Positions 48,794 through 62,100 of a stretch of DNA of 64,000 nucleotides are shown here, in pieces. The stretch covers positions 1-64,000 of the forward strand of contig DF237101.1 in the NCBI GenBank assembly GCA_000708835.1, given 5' to 3'. Source of the DNA: Klebsormidium nitens (taxonomy: Eukaryota > Streptophyta > Klebsormidiophyceae > Klebsormidiales > Klebsormidiaceae). The notes below the pieces were generated by a model. It was not told where the DNA came from. It made no database searches and saw nothing but the letters and a program-made list of their open reading frames with translations. Both the position numbers and the translations under genes were made by a program. How positions within the stretch are numbered: position 1 is the first letter of the stretch; every line of letters starts with the position of its first letter.

Positions 48794-49597
48794 CTCACGC
48801 CCCGCAACTCAACTACTAGTAGGATACTCACAGACAAGATAGGACTTGGCTTCGTGAGAGTATATGCCGCATATGCGTTGGGTGTGCGAAATGCATGCAT
48901 GATGGAAGCAAGCAGCAGCGCTGAAGTTCTACTAGAACTTCTAGCACTTGGGAGAGATCCTATTTGCTGAAGTCATGCCTTTTACCGGAACTTTACACAG
49001 CTGTGCCAATCATAGCAAACGAAACTTGTCAATGAGCTATGGCGCAAGTTTGATAATGTTGGAAGTTTGCAATTGCGGTTGCAGAACTTCTTATTGGTTG
49101 TCGATGTATAAGAATACTTAGACGATTTTTGAACGGCTTGCAAAACGATTCATCCTAGTTGTGGATCATATTTGCACGCCGGCTGCATACCGTACCAGGT
49201 TCTCACAACCTGCCAGCAAGGCAAATGAACCTCGGACTAAAATTTGGGCCACTTGGAGGTCACCACGTCACTCCCCCTGTAAACCAACGAAGTGAAAGTA
49301 TGTAGAAGGTCGAACCTAGGGTCGAAAAGCGCTCTATTGACCCCGGGCACTCTTTTGGGACTTATCCAGACAGTCCATATACTGAGTCCCCCTTTACTCG
49401 GGAGTGTGCAGTGGTCAGGAAATCTGTTCTGTCCGCTGTCTGGTCGTTTGGACAGCGTGGGCAATAATTTTACGACCTCACAATTCAGCAGATTAGCAGC
49501 GGGCGCGAGACGTCAAACACCGCATGCCGCTGGGTTCGCAGTGGGCTGCAACTTGGTAGGGTCAGAGCAGAAACTCAATGCTGCTTGCTTGAGCAAC
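48794..49597. other. Divergent spacer between saposin-like and kinase-like genes
   Basis: No gene is seen. It presumably holds both promoters. It contains ATGCATGCATGATGG near 48890 and, at 49233-49251, CGGACTAAAATTTGGGCCA, which recurs in similar form at 54343-54361. Confidence 0.4.
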
Positions 49598-52500
49598 ATG
49601 GTGACCATTCGCCAGGCACTAGAGAGCGTCCTGGGTGCCACTTCGGCAGATGTGGGTTGCATCCTCTTGCACTTGGAAAAGGCAGGCTTCAGGAGCGATG
49701 AGGCTGCAGAGGGCGTTTTCAAGCATGTGAAAGCAGAAAACCTCCCACAACCTGCTGAAGCTGCGCCTCTTACTTTCAAGCAGAAACTGATTCTTGATGA
49801 GGCAGTCTCTTCTGCGACAGGTGGGTTTTCAGGATTAGGACGCGGCTCTTCAAAGTTTAGGATGTAGTTCCTTGGATGCTTGGGTGAGGATACGTGCACG
49901 CGCCACTTGGAACTTCAGGTAGCGCAAGCACACTTTAGCTGTCGGAGCAGCAGTCTTTCTCAAAAGTCAGATTTGTGCAATAGCATTGTGTGAATGACTG
50001 CTTTCTGCTTCATGGTGGACGCTGTGATTCACACCACCCCAGTCAGAGGTCTTTCATCCTTCAGAGAAACATCACTTGACAATCAAGGTGTGGAATAGCA
50101 TTCGTGCATGCTGCAATTGGCAGGGTGCCGGAGCTCTCTGGTTCATGGTAGACGCAGTGGTTCACACACCACCTCTCACACCACATCTCCAGGTGCCTGT
50201 TCAGAGTACTTCACTTTGCTTCCCGGGTTGTTTCACCTTCAGGCCGAATCGAGGTCACATGATTCCAGAGCTAGGTATTTGGTATGGAATTTGCTTGGCA
50301 GGAGCTTTTGTTACAGCAGCTGCTTGCTGCAAACCATCGCTTTTACAGGAATCACCTGCAGCTGCTGCGCTACACTCACAAACTTAAGCTATGTGACCAT
50401 CATACTATAGGGCATGTAACCTCTAGGAAGTCACCTGCTGAATCCTCTGGGGTTAAAAGCATCAAAGAATTTGGTTTATGGTAGACGCAGTGACTCACAC
50501 CCACCCCTCCATTGTGTTGGTTCCTGTTTGGAGCATGTCCTTCTGGTTCCCTGGTTTGGTTCGACCGTCAGGCTAGAATGACTTCACACGATCTTTGAGC
50601 TGGGTGTCTGTCATGTAACTTTCCTGGCCGCAGCCTTTTAAAACCAAGACTCATTCCCACGCCTAGGCCGTAAGTTGCTGTGCAATCAAAAGCAGCTGCA
50701 TGCTTTTCATGCAGAGTCCAGCAACAAACCACAAAGGAAGGTCAGTAGGACGGGTCTGCGCTCTAGACCCAGTGCAACCATGCCAGTCCAGGAGGTAGAC
50801 GAGAGGAAGTTGTGGGACCAGCACGTTGCAAGCAGACCAGTAAGTAGAGCTCCATGGCGCCCCTTCAGGAAGGAGCTGCAAGACGTGATGCTCTAATGTG
50901 CTCCTTTAGATCCTACAGATTGACAGTGCTTCATTCATTCTCGTCCTCTATGTAGCATGCACTGCTGCAGCAGCTTTTTGAGTTGTCTTTCACACTGCAG
51001 GTCAGAGCGCAGTGCCTTACATGGGATGCGGATGATCCTGCGACCACAAGCTGGCTGCCACTGGCTGACGACATTCTCGTGGAAGCCCGCTGGCTTCATC
51101 TGAGGCTCTTCGAGGGCCTGAATCGCGGCGACATTCAGGGGATCATCGAAGGAACTGGCTACGAACCAGTCTGGCATCCAGCCCTCCTCCGCTTTTTTCA
51201 GGTCAGCATCAGGCTTGCTTTCATGCATAAGCTGCGGTCTTCTCGGGTCGCGCAAAACCTGGAAATGCAAGCGAGATCCCGCTTGCTTCGTTCTTGCAAA
51301 ACCAGTCATCCCTTCCAACACGACACATGATTGGAGTTGGCATGCCTCTGAAATGATTTCATGCAAGCTCGTGGCAGAACTTGTTTTTCTAATGTCGCTT
51401 AGATGGACCTTGCTTTTGTCTAGATGGCCTGCAGGTCTATGCTGGCTTTCTTCCCAAGCGCGTACTCGAGGATAGACTACTTCAAAGCAAGAGACTGTCT
51501 GTCTTGGATCGTGATCAATTGCTCCTGGTTGTACTCAGGCCGCTGCAGGAGGGCAGCCTGGTGTCAAGTATGAGCGGGAGCTGGAGAGCCCCGGCGACTC
51601 CGCTCGAGAAGATATAAGGGGCTTGATAATGAGGCCAAGTGAAGGGCAGCCACCGCTAGCGCCTGGTGAATGTAAGACTGACTTCAAGCCGTCCACCTCT
51701 GATGCCATCTTCCACAACGGCCAACAGGATGGGATTGCTAAGGTAAGTCAGGCGACGAGACTGGTGACTGCTCTGCTTCTCACTGTCCCGTGCTCTTTGC
51801 TGCTCTGGACCGTGCTTGGGCGAAGGGCTTGAGGCAAGAATGGAGATTGGGCCTGCTCTTTTTGGGGAGGGAGGGCTGGGCAGGGAGCTCTCAACCTCCT
51901 TGCTTGACATCTCTGAAAAGCATGGCCCCAGCGCCAAAATCTGCATGTTGCAAGCGCGTGCACTCGCGATGCCTCACTTTGCGGACTAATAGTAAGTATG
52001 GAGTTGGCCTGGTTCCAGATTTCTGGCGTAGTATGTCAGCAGCTTGACAGGTTGGAAAATCTGTATCTGATATCTGGTATGTGTGAGTTTGTGGATCAGG
52101 AGTAATGAATTAACGGGGTGAACAAATAGCGGTCACTTTTCTGTTGTAGTAAGATGAAATCTCTCGCTTCGTTTCCTTTGAAGGGGTCGACCAGCTGTCC
52201 CTGTCCGTCTCGTTCCATTTAGATTGTCCAAGCATCAACGGAAGAGGTCATTCATGTTGATCCTGAGTGCTGCCAACTCCTCTATGCAGTTGTTCAAAGT
52301 GTGCTGGTCAAAGTACTGCGGGTACGGTCGCACGTTCATCTGCGCCTTCGCCGTGCTCTTCAAGGCCATCTGGATCGTCAGACTTCGCTTCGTGGGCACC
52401 CCGGACAAAGACCTGCCGACACCGTCCGCAGATTCGGATGAGTCTGTGCTGCTCGGATGTGACGTAGTCCCTCATTTCCCATCTTCCTTCGAAATTGACC

Positions 52501-53802
52501 AAAGCGACCCCTGCCTTCTCTGCCCCGACACACTCACTCTCCTCAAAACAGAGCCGTCCATCCACGACCTCTCAGAGCTTCTGCTAGAGAGTGGCTTTCG
52601 CAGGGGAAGCTTTCGTGCCACTCCTGGGTTTCACCTTCTCGTCCGGTCAGTTCTCGGGCAGTGCAAACTGTGGGGGCTGCAGGCGGTCGAAACGCTGGTG
52701 CTTAAGCTAGACACGGGAGCGAGCTGGGGGCTCAGGAAACCGGAGTGTGAGGTGGTGGCCATGGGGGCTCGGTCACTTGTCCTGCGGCGGCAAGCAGCGG
52801 ACAACTTTGTGATCAAGGTCGGAGCAAAGGAGACGATCGAGATGGAGGCCAAGATACACGACCGCGTGGACGGCAAGAGGTGCCCCCATATTCGGTCCTT
52901 GGAGCTAGATGAGCACGGGTGGGGTATGCGGGGCACAGTGCATGGAGCAGGTGAGCGCATCTGGGCTCTTCAGCAACCATATTTCCAAGCAGCTTGACAC
53001 CGAGTGCACTTGCAGCGAAGAACTTTCCTTATGTCTGGTTACTGAATGCCTTTGATTAGGCTTTCAGACCGCTCTGCAAATAAAGCTTGCATCTTTTTGC
53101 TGGGTCAGACTCCTAAACCTCCTGACTCAATGCAGGCGATGGTCTCGCTTTCATGTGCTTGGCGGAATTCTGCACCGGAAGCCTGGAACCACACCACGTT
53201 GCAAGTCCTGTGCGCTTCCAAGAGTTCTTCACCCAGGTTTGTGTCCAAATCCAGGGCTTAAGAAGCTCATTTAACAGTGTCAGGCTAATCCTCGAAATTA
53301 TCACGTCTGCAGCAGCGAATACGGTCAAGCATAACAATCTGAATCTTGTGCATGTTGAAGCGTGTATGCCCCCTATTCCGAATTTCCCGTGAAACCTGAA
53401 TCTGCATTGCTGCTCACACAGGCCCAACAGGCGCTGCACGTCCTTCATGAGAACGGCATTCTACATCGAGATCTGAAGGCGGACAACATGCTCCTGACGT
53501 CCAATGGGAAGCTCTTACTGAATGATTTCGACGTTTCCACGTTCAAGGACGATAAGAGGGGCCTGAAGGCCTTAGTTGGCAATGACTATTGTCGATCGCC
53601 TTTTTTTGAGCAGAACCACGTTTCAAACAAAACAGATTACACAATCCGGGATGATAGGATGGGGCTTGTTTTGGCTTTCCTGCAGCTGCGGGGGAGAACC
53701 GGGAGTAGTTTCAAAGACAAGTATGCGCTTCTAACGGCGGCTAAACGGGACAAAGACTGCCCGCCAGAAATGCAGCAATGGATCAAGGATGCAGGCTTGT
53801 AA
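49598..53802 (+). CDS. Atypical protein kinase-like gene, multi-exon, otherwise unrecognised
   Basis: Supported exons: 49598-49820 (ATG start), 50787-50839, 51001-51201, 52223 to 52950 (internal frame change, see findings), 53136-53236 and 53422-53802. Possible exons are 51435-? and 51539-51742. The last three form a kinase fold: DNFVIKVG with the Lys, ETIEMEAKIHDRV with the helix-C Glu, a hinge AFMCLAEFCTGSLE, the catalytic loop HRDLKADNMLL, LLNDFDVST in place of DFG, and DRMGLVLAFLQL as helix F. The protein stops about 45 residues after helix F, so the C-lobe is short. No glycine-rich loop is obvious. The N-terminal 350 residues match nothing I recognise. Similar compact kinases occur in Crinkler-type and other expanded eukaryotic effector families, but I cannot assign this one. 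Its position next to the Prim-Pol gene may be chance. Confidence 0.6.
50141..50610 (+). repeat. Intronic direct repeat, unit about 330 bases
   Basis: In the first intron of the kinase-like gene, 50141-50280 is repeated with divergence at 50475-50610. Both share ATGGTAGACGCAGTG, CTGTT.AGAG/GGAGC and CACCTTCAGGC/CCGTCAGGC words. A third partial copy lies at 50005-50047 (ATGGTGGACGCTGTG). Confidence 0.7.
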
Positions 53803-55477
53803 CTACTTCGATGAGGATGACTTTGGGTAACTTTGCATGAATTCACAGCAAAGGCCCGGTGAGTCATCAGTCTTTCGCAGGGAGGATATTAGAATATCCT
53901 TCAATCATACAGGAATAGAGGATCTAGAGGACGAGGATAATACGCTTTCAAGACATTCTGTCGGATGATTCTGGAGATTTCAAGGCAGAAAATTTTGTCA
54001 CTTTGTCACTTTGCATGAAATCTGCCAATTCAGTTGTAGACAATGTAGAATTGTACGTGGATCGTACATGACCAATCTGCATATGCTTGAAAGCCTATAG
54101 CATGACACCATTCATTAGTGCCTTCATAATTTCATGCAAGGGCGCTGCTGATCGCGTACAGAATACTTGTACGTGGCCATTGGGCAGATTAGCATACATG
54201 AATGATGGCGCGCGACTAACTATTCGCAACCGAGGCCAATAAATATTCTAACGTACTCTTGACCACGGGAATTTATGGTGCGACTTGCGGAGCTCGGTTC
54301 GACCGTACAGTTGCGCATAATATCAGCAAACCAAGTGAAGTTCGGACTAAAGTTCTGGCCAATCAGGGTGGGGCTTCTCAGCCCCCCCTCTAGCCCAAGG
54401 GGCTGCAATCAAGCGGACCGGTCGAAGGGCCTCTCCCCAGGGGCATAAGGCGGTCGACGCCAACCGGGGGGCGGCCGTTACCGCGCTCGCTCCAATCCGA
54501 TCAGCACGGTAATGATTTCGCCCTGAGAGCACACTAGCTAGTTACTGTCCGAGTGTCCAAGCTTCAGGCACAGCGGTCAGTCACACTAGGACTCGGACGT
54601 CAGCAGCGCCGTATACTACAATATTGCCAGCATTTTACATGGTATGGCCGGTATACCTCGAGCCTTCCAGAAGGCATGCGAAGGTCTGCCAGCTGTCCAG
54701 AAATCCAGCACATCCAGCGGAATATAACAGTCAGCAGCCTGGAATATCCGGACCGGACTTGCTGGGACCCAAGTCATACCGAGGTAGAGTCAGGACTCCT
54801 GCATGCTGCTCAGCAGACGCCAATGCGGAATGTACACAGGCTGAGCCTCGGGCGCCCCTCTCCTTGCTGCTTGTGGTCAGATGTTCAGGTGTGCTTGTAG
54901 CGCCATGGAGCTGATGCGCTGCTGCTGCCTGTTGTACAGCTGACATTGGGGCTAGTTTGCGCTTACTTAGTATAGGGAATGACTCGGTTCAGCCTGGTGG
55001 CGCAACTTGGTAGGAACTCGGACCAGAGCAGGGCAGGCTTTTGCCCTCAAGTTTCGAAGTGATCAAGACTATTGGGCAACAAGAGACCGTGTTTGGCTGC
55101 TCAGTGCAACGAAGAAGAGTGCATCAGGTACGCATCTGAAAAGACAATGAATCTGATGAAGCTCTAATATATGTTTCACCATCCAGTGAACGTATTCTTC
55201 TGATGCTGCTTCTGATCGTGAGGTCGACGAAGAGCTGCAAGTGAGAAGAGGTTCGACAGAGCTGCTATTGGCATGCATATAATACGAGGTTGCGCCTCTT
55301 CAACCTGGTGCAAGTGAGCCAAGACCAGGGGGTTGTACTATGGGATTCGTTAGAGTTCTCAGCAACCTGGCCGGGTCGATCGTGTTAAAAAAAGAGGCTA
55401 ACCTGTGACAGAAAGCAGAGGGGGGTCAGCTGCTCAACACATAAAAAAAAGCAGCTGCTGATTGGTTCTTTCCACAG
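53803..55477. other. Region with no assignable gene
   Basis: Frames of up to 115 codons occur (for example 54553-54900) but have no recognisable content. Upstream exons of the gene containing 55478-55770 may lie here, for instance short segments before GT sites near 55127 and 55240, but none can be fixed. Confidence 0.35.
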
Positions 55478-55770
55478 AATCGTTCAAAAACTTATCAGCA
55501 ATCAGGTTTTAAAGAGTGGCTGTATGTCACGATTCTTCTCGGCCCAAGGCCAACTCGCCATCTGGACCCGAACTGCTTCATTCAGGCCGGTCTAGATCAG
55601 TTTCTCGAAGGTGAGCCAACCTCCCGCAATGGTGAGGAATGTCAGCCCTGCCTTGATGCGATGGGTAGCAGAAGCGACGGAATCTTTAGGCTTCTGCTAT
55701 CCTTCGCATCAGGGCCAGATTGTAATTTCAAAAATGCAGAAACAGGGGCGAAAAACCATTTGTTTCTATG
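55478..55770 (+). CDS. Two linked exons of an unrecognised protein
   Basis: Exon 55478-55610 (acceptor TTTCCACAG, donor GAAGGTGAGC) and exon 55669-55770 (donor TATGGTAAGC) join in phase 1. They encode about 78 residues, including FKEWLYVTILLGPRPTRHLD and ATESLGFCYPSHQGQ. Neither the start nor the following exon could be found: the next exon (56159) is in a different phase. It may be the 5' part of the large downstream gene, a separate gene or a remnant. No family is recognised. Confidence 0.4.
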
Positions 55771-56161
55771 GTAAGCTGCCGCGGGGGCCCCTCCGGGAGG
55801 CTGCTGCCTCGAGGCCTCCCTTCTCTCTACTTCAACTCTGTCTTTTGCTACATCAATGAGCGCTGTACACATGAAGATGCGCTTCATTAAGGTTAATTAC
55901 CTATCTACCCGAGTCAGCTGATGGCTGCTGACGCCTGTGCACAACGGTGCTTGTTTGCAGGCGTCAGTGATTGATGCACACTGTGAGTGTCTGCCAGCAA
56001 CGCCCGCAGTATCACAAGCAAACTGCAATGAAAAGCATTTTAAACTTACGGACCCAAGGGCGGCCATAGGCGTCAGTGTGTTTTGGGCTGCCCTCATGAT
56101 CTGGAAGTATCAGCGCAATACGAAAGGGGTCTCTCTCACAGTATTGTATCTTTTGCAGGCC

Positions 56162-59100
56162 ATGGTGGGTGGGGATGGTCCAGCATCAGTTGGGGCTCCA
56201 GCTGACCCTCCCCTCTCAACTGGCCCGCCCCTTACAGCCAACCCGCACCTTGCGCCGATCAGCAACGGCGAGTCAAGCACACTGGCAGGTTCGAGAAGCG
56301 CGCAGTCGCTCGATGGCGCACAGGAAGGCTTCGCAGAAAAGGTACATGCCTCGAGCAGACCACAAATAATCAGCGTGGCATGCTCACAGAGTGCCTTGCC
56401 ATCGGCTTTGTTGGGTGAATCCGTGAGCAATTGGGCAAGGTGCGCATAGGGTTCAGACTCCTTTCAGCAGAAACAAGAAAGCGCCTTACTTGAGCGCCTC
56501 CTGGTCCTGCGTCGCTGTGCCTGATTCTCATAAGCTGTGCCCGCACTGAGGTGTGCCAGCACCGCTCACAGGCAAACGAGGTGTATCAGCCAACGAGCCC
56601 TAGATACTACAGCATGCGCACACCAGAGGAGATCAAGGCCACGCGAGCGGCGAGCGAGAAGCGGCGCCGCACCGGGGAACCCTTTCTGGAGGGCTTTTTC
56701 GAAGCTGGGCACCCAAGGGCACCCAAGAACGAGGTAGGAGTCAATGCTTGGAAAACAATCCTCTTGCACAGAAAGTGTGCCTTCTGAATAGTCGAGCCGA
56801 TCTTATGTGAAAAATGCTACACGCTGCACTTGTCAGTGCAGACGGCTGTCCAAGGTGTCCAAGCTCTTTTGGAAACTCTTCTGGTGTTCAATCCTGATGA
56901 CGCCAGCACCCGGCCATCCCACCCAGAATGCTTGCTGTAGTTGATCGCACAGACACCTGTCCAAGTGTCCGAGCTTTTNNNNNNNNNNNNNNNNNNNNNN
57001 NNNNNNNNNNNNNNNNNNNNNNNNNNNNNNNNNNNNNNNNNNNNNNNNNNNNNNNNNNNNNNNNNNNNAATTGATGGCGCAGACTCTGTCCGAGTGTCCG
57101 AGCTTTTGCGATGACTTTTCAGAGAGGTCGGTCCTGGTGACGTCAGCACTTATCAAAAACACCTAGAATGATTGCTATAGTTGACGGCACAAATCCTCCT
57201 TTAGGTTTAAACCAAAGTTGTATTGTCGTACAGGATGGCCGCCCGACCGAACCAGGCGGAAGCGCCCGTGCACTTCATCCAGAGGCGCCCTCTAGAAGCA
57301 CCCTTGTTGCGCGTACCAACCGCGCTGGCTCAACGGGTGTGGACAACCAGGCGCCTGCTTCCATCCCTGTTCTGCATGGCCTCTTTGACCCCAGCTACTT
57401 CCACGATTTTCAACGCAGGCTGAGAGAGGAAGTGGCAGCTTCGCAGGAGCTCGAAGCAGCCACCACCGACTCACAGGTTAGTGTTAAGATTGTTTAAACT
57501 TTATCGAACCCAACCACTGATTCTTGAGGCGCGCCTCAAGAATCATGCCGGTGTACCGGGGACAACTAGTGCTCTTGTGTTAACAGCTCGGCTTGTCATG
57601 ATAGATGCTGACGTCACGAATGAGGCCCGAGCCCAGAAGGTAGGTCACAAACTCGGACACTCGGACAGGGGTGCTCACCGGCCCACCGGCCAGTATTGAG
57701 GGCTGTTCTTGTGACCTTTCGCCTGGACTTTCGCCTATACGGCGGACTTCTGATACCTTCCGCTTTACGTGCAGGACAACGGCGACCCAGAGGGCAGGCC
57801 CCCGGGCCTTATAACGAAGATGACGAGCACCCCCTCCGGCCAGGGGGGCGCTGGCGCTCCTGGTGAATCCATGGACGTTGACAGTCGGCCACAGCCGTCC
57901 AGCGCCCATTGCAGCCAGGTGCGTCTCAAGTGCGAGTGCATGCGAACGCTGAAGAGAACCAAGCAAGCAGACCCATTCGCACACGCCCCCAGTTCCTTGC
58001 TTTTTGGGCAGTGCCGTAGACCGTCGCTTGGTTGTTGAAGAACCTCCCCGGCTGCCCAGAGATTTGTCCAAAGGTCCAAGATTCGGTCCGGCTGTCCTGA
58101 TCTCATCCCGGCTGAGGCTGCCCAACCTTCTTTGAGTTTTCAGAAACATGCCCAGGTCCCTGTCTGGCTGCCATAAACCCTCGCGTGTCTGCAAGTGTCT
58201 GACTCTCTCGAGTTCCGTCCGGATGCCGCCCAACAAATCTCTCCGGCTGTTCGAGATCATTCTCTGCTGACCGGAAAATTCGCCAGTCAATCTGCCGTTC
58301 CAAGAAACGAATGGTCATGTTACAGTCCCTTGCTAATCTCAAGTTTGAGTCTGATCTTTCTTCGCTTGAGGCTTCCGAATGAAACCAGCGTTCTACATCC
58401 GTCAAAGTACTGGAAGTTTCTGGTATCGGCTCGAGAGCTGTCTAGGATTCATCTGGTGCATACTCACGGTGTTCTTGAAACACCCTACGTATGCACCACA
58501 TAACTTGAGGAATCGAAGACCGTTCAGCTCTGCCGACGTCATTCCGGAGCTTCGCTCTCAGAAGGTGTGACAAGAACTCGGACACTTGGACGAATGTTGC
58601 CCCTGTTAACTTCAAAGTTTCTACCTTAGGATGTCTGCTGACGTCACTTAACAGGCCCGAGCTAAAAAGGCATGCTACAAAGTCGGACACTCAGACAGGC
58701 ATTGCTCCCATCACCATCAATCACAGAAGGATTCCACTCGGGTTGTCTGCTGACGTCACTTAACAGGCCTGAGCCCAAAAGGTTGGTCACAAACTCGGAC
58801 ACTCAGACAGGGGTGTTGGCATTGTCTCAACCCATCGCGCTGGCCATCTTGAGGTGATGGTTGCTGACGTCACGAAGCAGGCTCGAGCTCAAAAAGCATG
58901 TCACAAACTCGGACACTCGGACAGCGGTCTCTCAACAGCTGCAACGCTAGTCTTAGCCTCACATTGATTCATTAATTCTTCTTATGTCAAGCGGCACGCA
59001 TGGTTGTGCAGGCAAGCAGTGGCAGCAACCAGCAGCCGCCGCGCGCCTTCAGTGGAGAGGAGTCGCAGAAAACGGAGTCAGAAGGGGAGGGCGAGGACGT

Positions 59101-62100
59101 TGAGGGGGCGGGGTTTGAGAGCGTGCACGAATCCTCAGACGAAGAGACGTCCCAGGATCGTGCAATGATCGACGACGCGCCTCAGGAAGAGGAGAACGAA
59201 GTGGTGCAGTACGGCCGGATGATTGCGGCGATGGAGACAGATTCGGACGCAGAGGGCTTCTCCCAGGTGCTGGCGAAGCTCAAGCGCCGCGCGCCGAATG
59301 TGGAGACCAACCCGGCCCCAAGCAACCGCCGGCGCCGCGTGCTGCTCTCACCCTCCGACTCCTCGAGCGAGGATGAGGGCAGCTCGTCCCCTGTTCGCAG
59401 CCAGGCCCCGAGCGCCAAGCACCCCCCCTTGCCGGAGGAAGGGGAAGCGCTTGGGGCGGACTGCCCGATGCCGGACGACCCCTTGTGGGAGCCCGAGGAT
59501 GACGCCTGGTTGTACGACCTTTCGCCAGAGGACCTTGCCTGGTCGGACTATGTCGCGGACTTCGTCGACCTGAGCTTGGAGGACGACTTCGCCCAAGCGT
59601 GCGAGATCGTTCCACATTCGCGCGGAGGCAGCAGCCAGGTGAGCACCCTCCACCCCTCCCACGCGCTTCTTTTTGGGATAGGAAATTGGGGTTCAGCTTG
59701 TGTCGGCACTCAGCTGATTGCATCAAGGCCTTATTGCGTGCCCGGAAGAAGTGAGCGTGCAATTGCAACCAATAGTGCAGAAGACATAGGAATCTTTTGA
59801 GGAATTCCTGTACATCGCCGTTCAAATCCCCGACTTTGACAGGTAATGTTCGTGTACATTGCCGTTCATTTAATGTACATAGCCATTCCACCCCCAAGTT
59901 GAGAGCTCTTGTACACGAAAACCCAAGCGCATCCTATGCTTTGAAGCGACCAGATTATCGGACAGCTCTGGGCGGAGATTGCTCAAACAAACTTCCCCTT
60001 TTTGCTCAGCGGCCGGTGCACATAACTTCCCCTTTGAGGAATGCCCGCTGATGTACTCGAATCTCTGAAGCACATCTGAAGACTAGGAGGCATTCAGCGA
60101 ATTAGTGAAGACTTCATCTGATTGTGTACAGAATATTGGCATGGAACTTTTGGCCCCCCTTTTGTTGTTTGCAGTGCTTCTAGGGTGCCGAAAAGAGTGG
60201 TCTAAGTCTCTATTCCGCACTTCCTCGCAGGCCACAGCTGCCAAGGGTGCTCCGATCGCCCTCGATGCAGCCGAGCCATCCTCGCTGAGCAATTGGCTCA
60301 CTTCGCCCTCCGTCCCCGTCCCCGTCCCGAGCGCCGCGGCTGCCCAGAGCGCCATCGGGGCGGCCCAACAGGAGCAGACCCTACCTGCTGCGGCCCAGAG
60401 CTCAGGGGGCGCAACCAACGCCACCCAACCGCCCCCTGCTCCCCGCCTCGTACCCGAAGGCGTTGCAGTGCAGGAAACGATGCCCTTCCCCCAGGTAGGG
60501 TTCGTGCAAATTGTGATCACCCCCTTTCTTCGCTTGGTAAGCGGTCGGCTCAAAATGAAAGTCGCGTTGCTTGTTGACGTCATCACGGCATTTTGAGGTT
60601 GATGCCGCGTGCCTCACACATCGTAACCGATGGTGACTTTCTGCATCGCTTTGAAGCAACGGCCATGTGATGCTCTCTCACGATATTGGCTCATTCGATG
60701 GGTGCTCACTTCTCGCAGGTACCCAGCCTAGCTGACGTGGGGGGGGCGTCACGAGTCGACCCCATCGTGGCCGCCGCTCATCACTTGCACACGCATGGTG
60801 TGGCGGCGCTGACGTTCAACATGAAAGTCTCGCTGAACGACAAGGGAGAGGAGAAGAAAGCGCCGGCTGGCCTCATGCCAGAGTGGCAGAAGAAGTGCGA
60901 TCTCGGCAACTGTTTGCGCCAAGGAGTCCGGCCTGGCAGAGCCTGCCTTGCGATCGTGACCGAACCCTCGGACCTCATCGTCCTCGACGTCGATACGAAG
61001 GACGAAGGGGTGGAGACCTTCGAGGAAGTGCTAGCAGAACACGGCCCCTTGCCTGACGATACCCCTTGGGAGTGGTCCGGAACGAGGCCTGGGATGCACT
61101 TCTTCTTCTCCCTCTCGCAGTCCAAGGCCGCCGGGTTGCTGAGCGGCGCCAACAGGACTAAGCTGACGTACAAGGGCCAAAAAGTGGGGCTTGACACGCG
61201 CGGCGAGGGGGGGATGGTCTTCGTGGGCCCCAGCAGCTACAAGAGCCTGGATGGCACAGTGCGCTCGTATGAGTGGGTGCAGGAGATCGCCCAAGACCGC
61301 TCCAACCTCCGAGCTATGCCCGGGTGGTTGATCGGAATCCTCAACGACAGCAGCGCGCCCTCAGCAGCACCAGGGTTCATGCTCACTCCCAACACTGATC
61401 CTTTTCCGCCCAAAATGCATCGCCCAAAGCTCGCTCTGCTTCTTCACCCCACCGACCTTAATTGCCATTCGTCATTTTGTGATTTCCGAGAGCTTGTTCG
61501 TGGGTTGACAACACGAAGTTTGTTCGTGCATCCGTTTTTGCCGTTTACTTCCTTTCAATTGAGTTGACATCTCCAACATGAGCCTTTGTAGGTGATGAGG
61601 TGACCCTGTCCGAGTGTCTGAGTTTTCGTCACACCTTCCAAGAGCGGAAGTTCTGATGACGTCAGCAGCCATCCCCGATAGGATCCTCCGTAGTTGATGG
61701 AGCGGACTCTGTGCGAGTGTCTGAGTTTTGGCACACCTTCCGACAGCAAAGCTTCTGGACGACGTCAGCATTCTGCGCTTCAGCGGAATGCCGCTATGAT
61801 GGTGTGCAGACAGTGAACACCCGCCATTATGCCTTCCTTCAACAGTGGCTTCTCTATTACCGAAGGCCCAAAGCGTCGCACCCTAACGTCCATTGCAATC
61901 CTTTTTTGCAGGGCAGCGCCATTGGCCCCCGCTCGCTTCGCTGAGGGCCTCAATGCCGACGGAGTCGAGTTGCCCCCTCCGCCGGCGGTCCTGGAGCGCA
62001 TCAAGAAATGCCTTGCAGACGTAGGAGACACCTCTTCGCGCTTCGACAAGCTCAAGAGGTTCCCTGGGGGGCCGGACCTGTACGCCTATCGCGTTAGCGG

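Noticed and set aside
54553-54900. 115-codon plus-strand frame
   Set aside because: Overlapping frames of similar length occur in other phases; no homology or splice pattern was recognised.
57580-58290. 236-codon minus-strand frame
   Set aside because: It spans a plus-strand exon (57775-57918) and its introns; the plus-strand exon fits the phase chain of the Prim-Pol gene, while the minus frame has no known motif.
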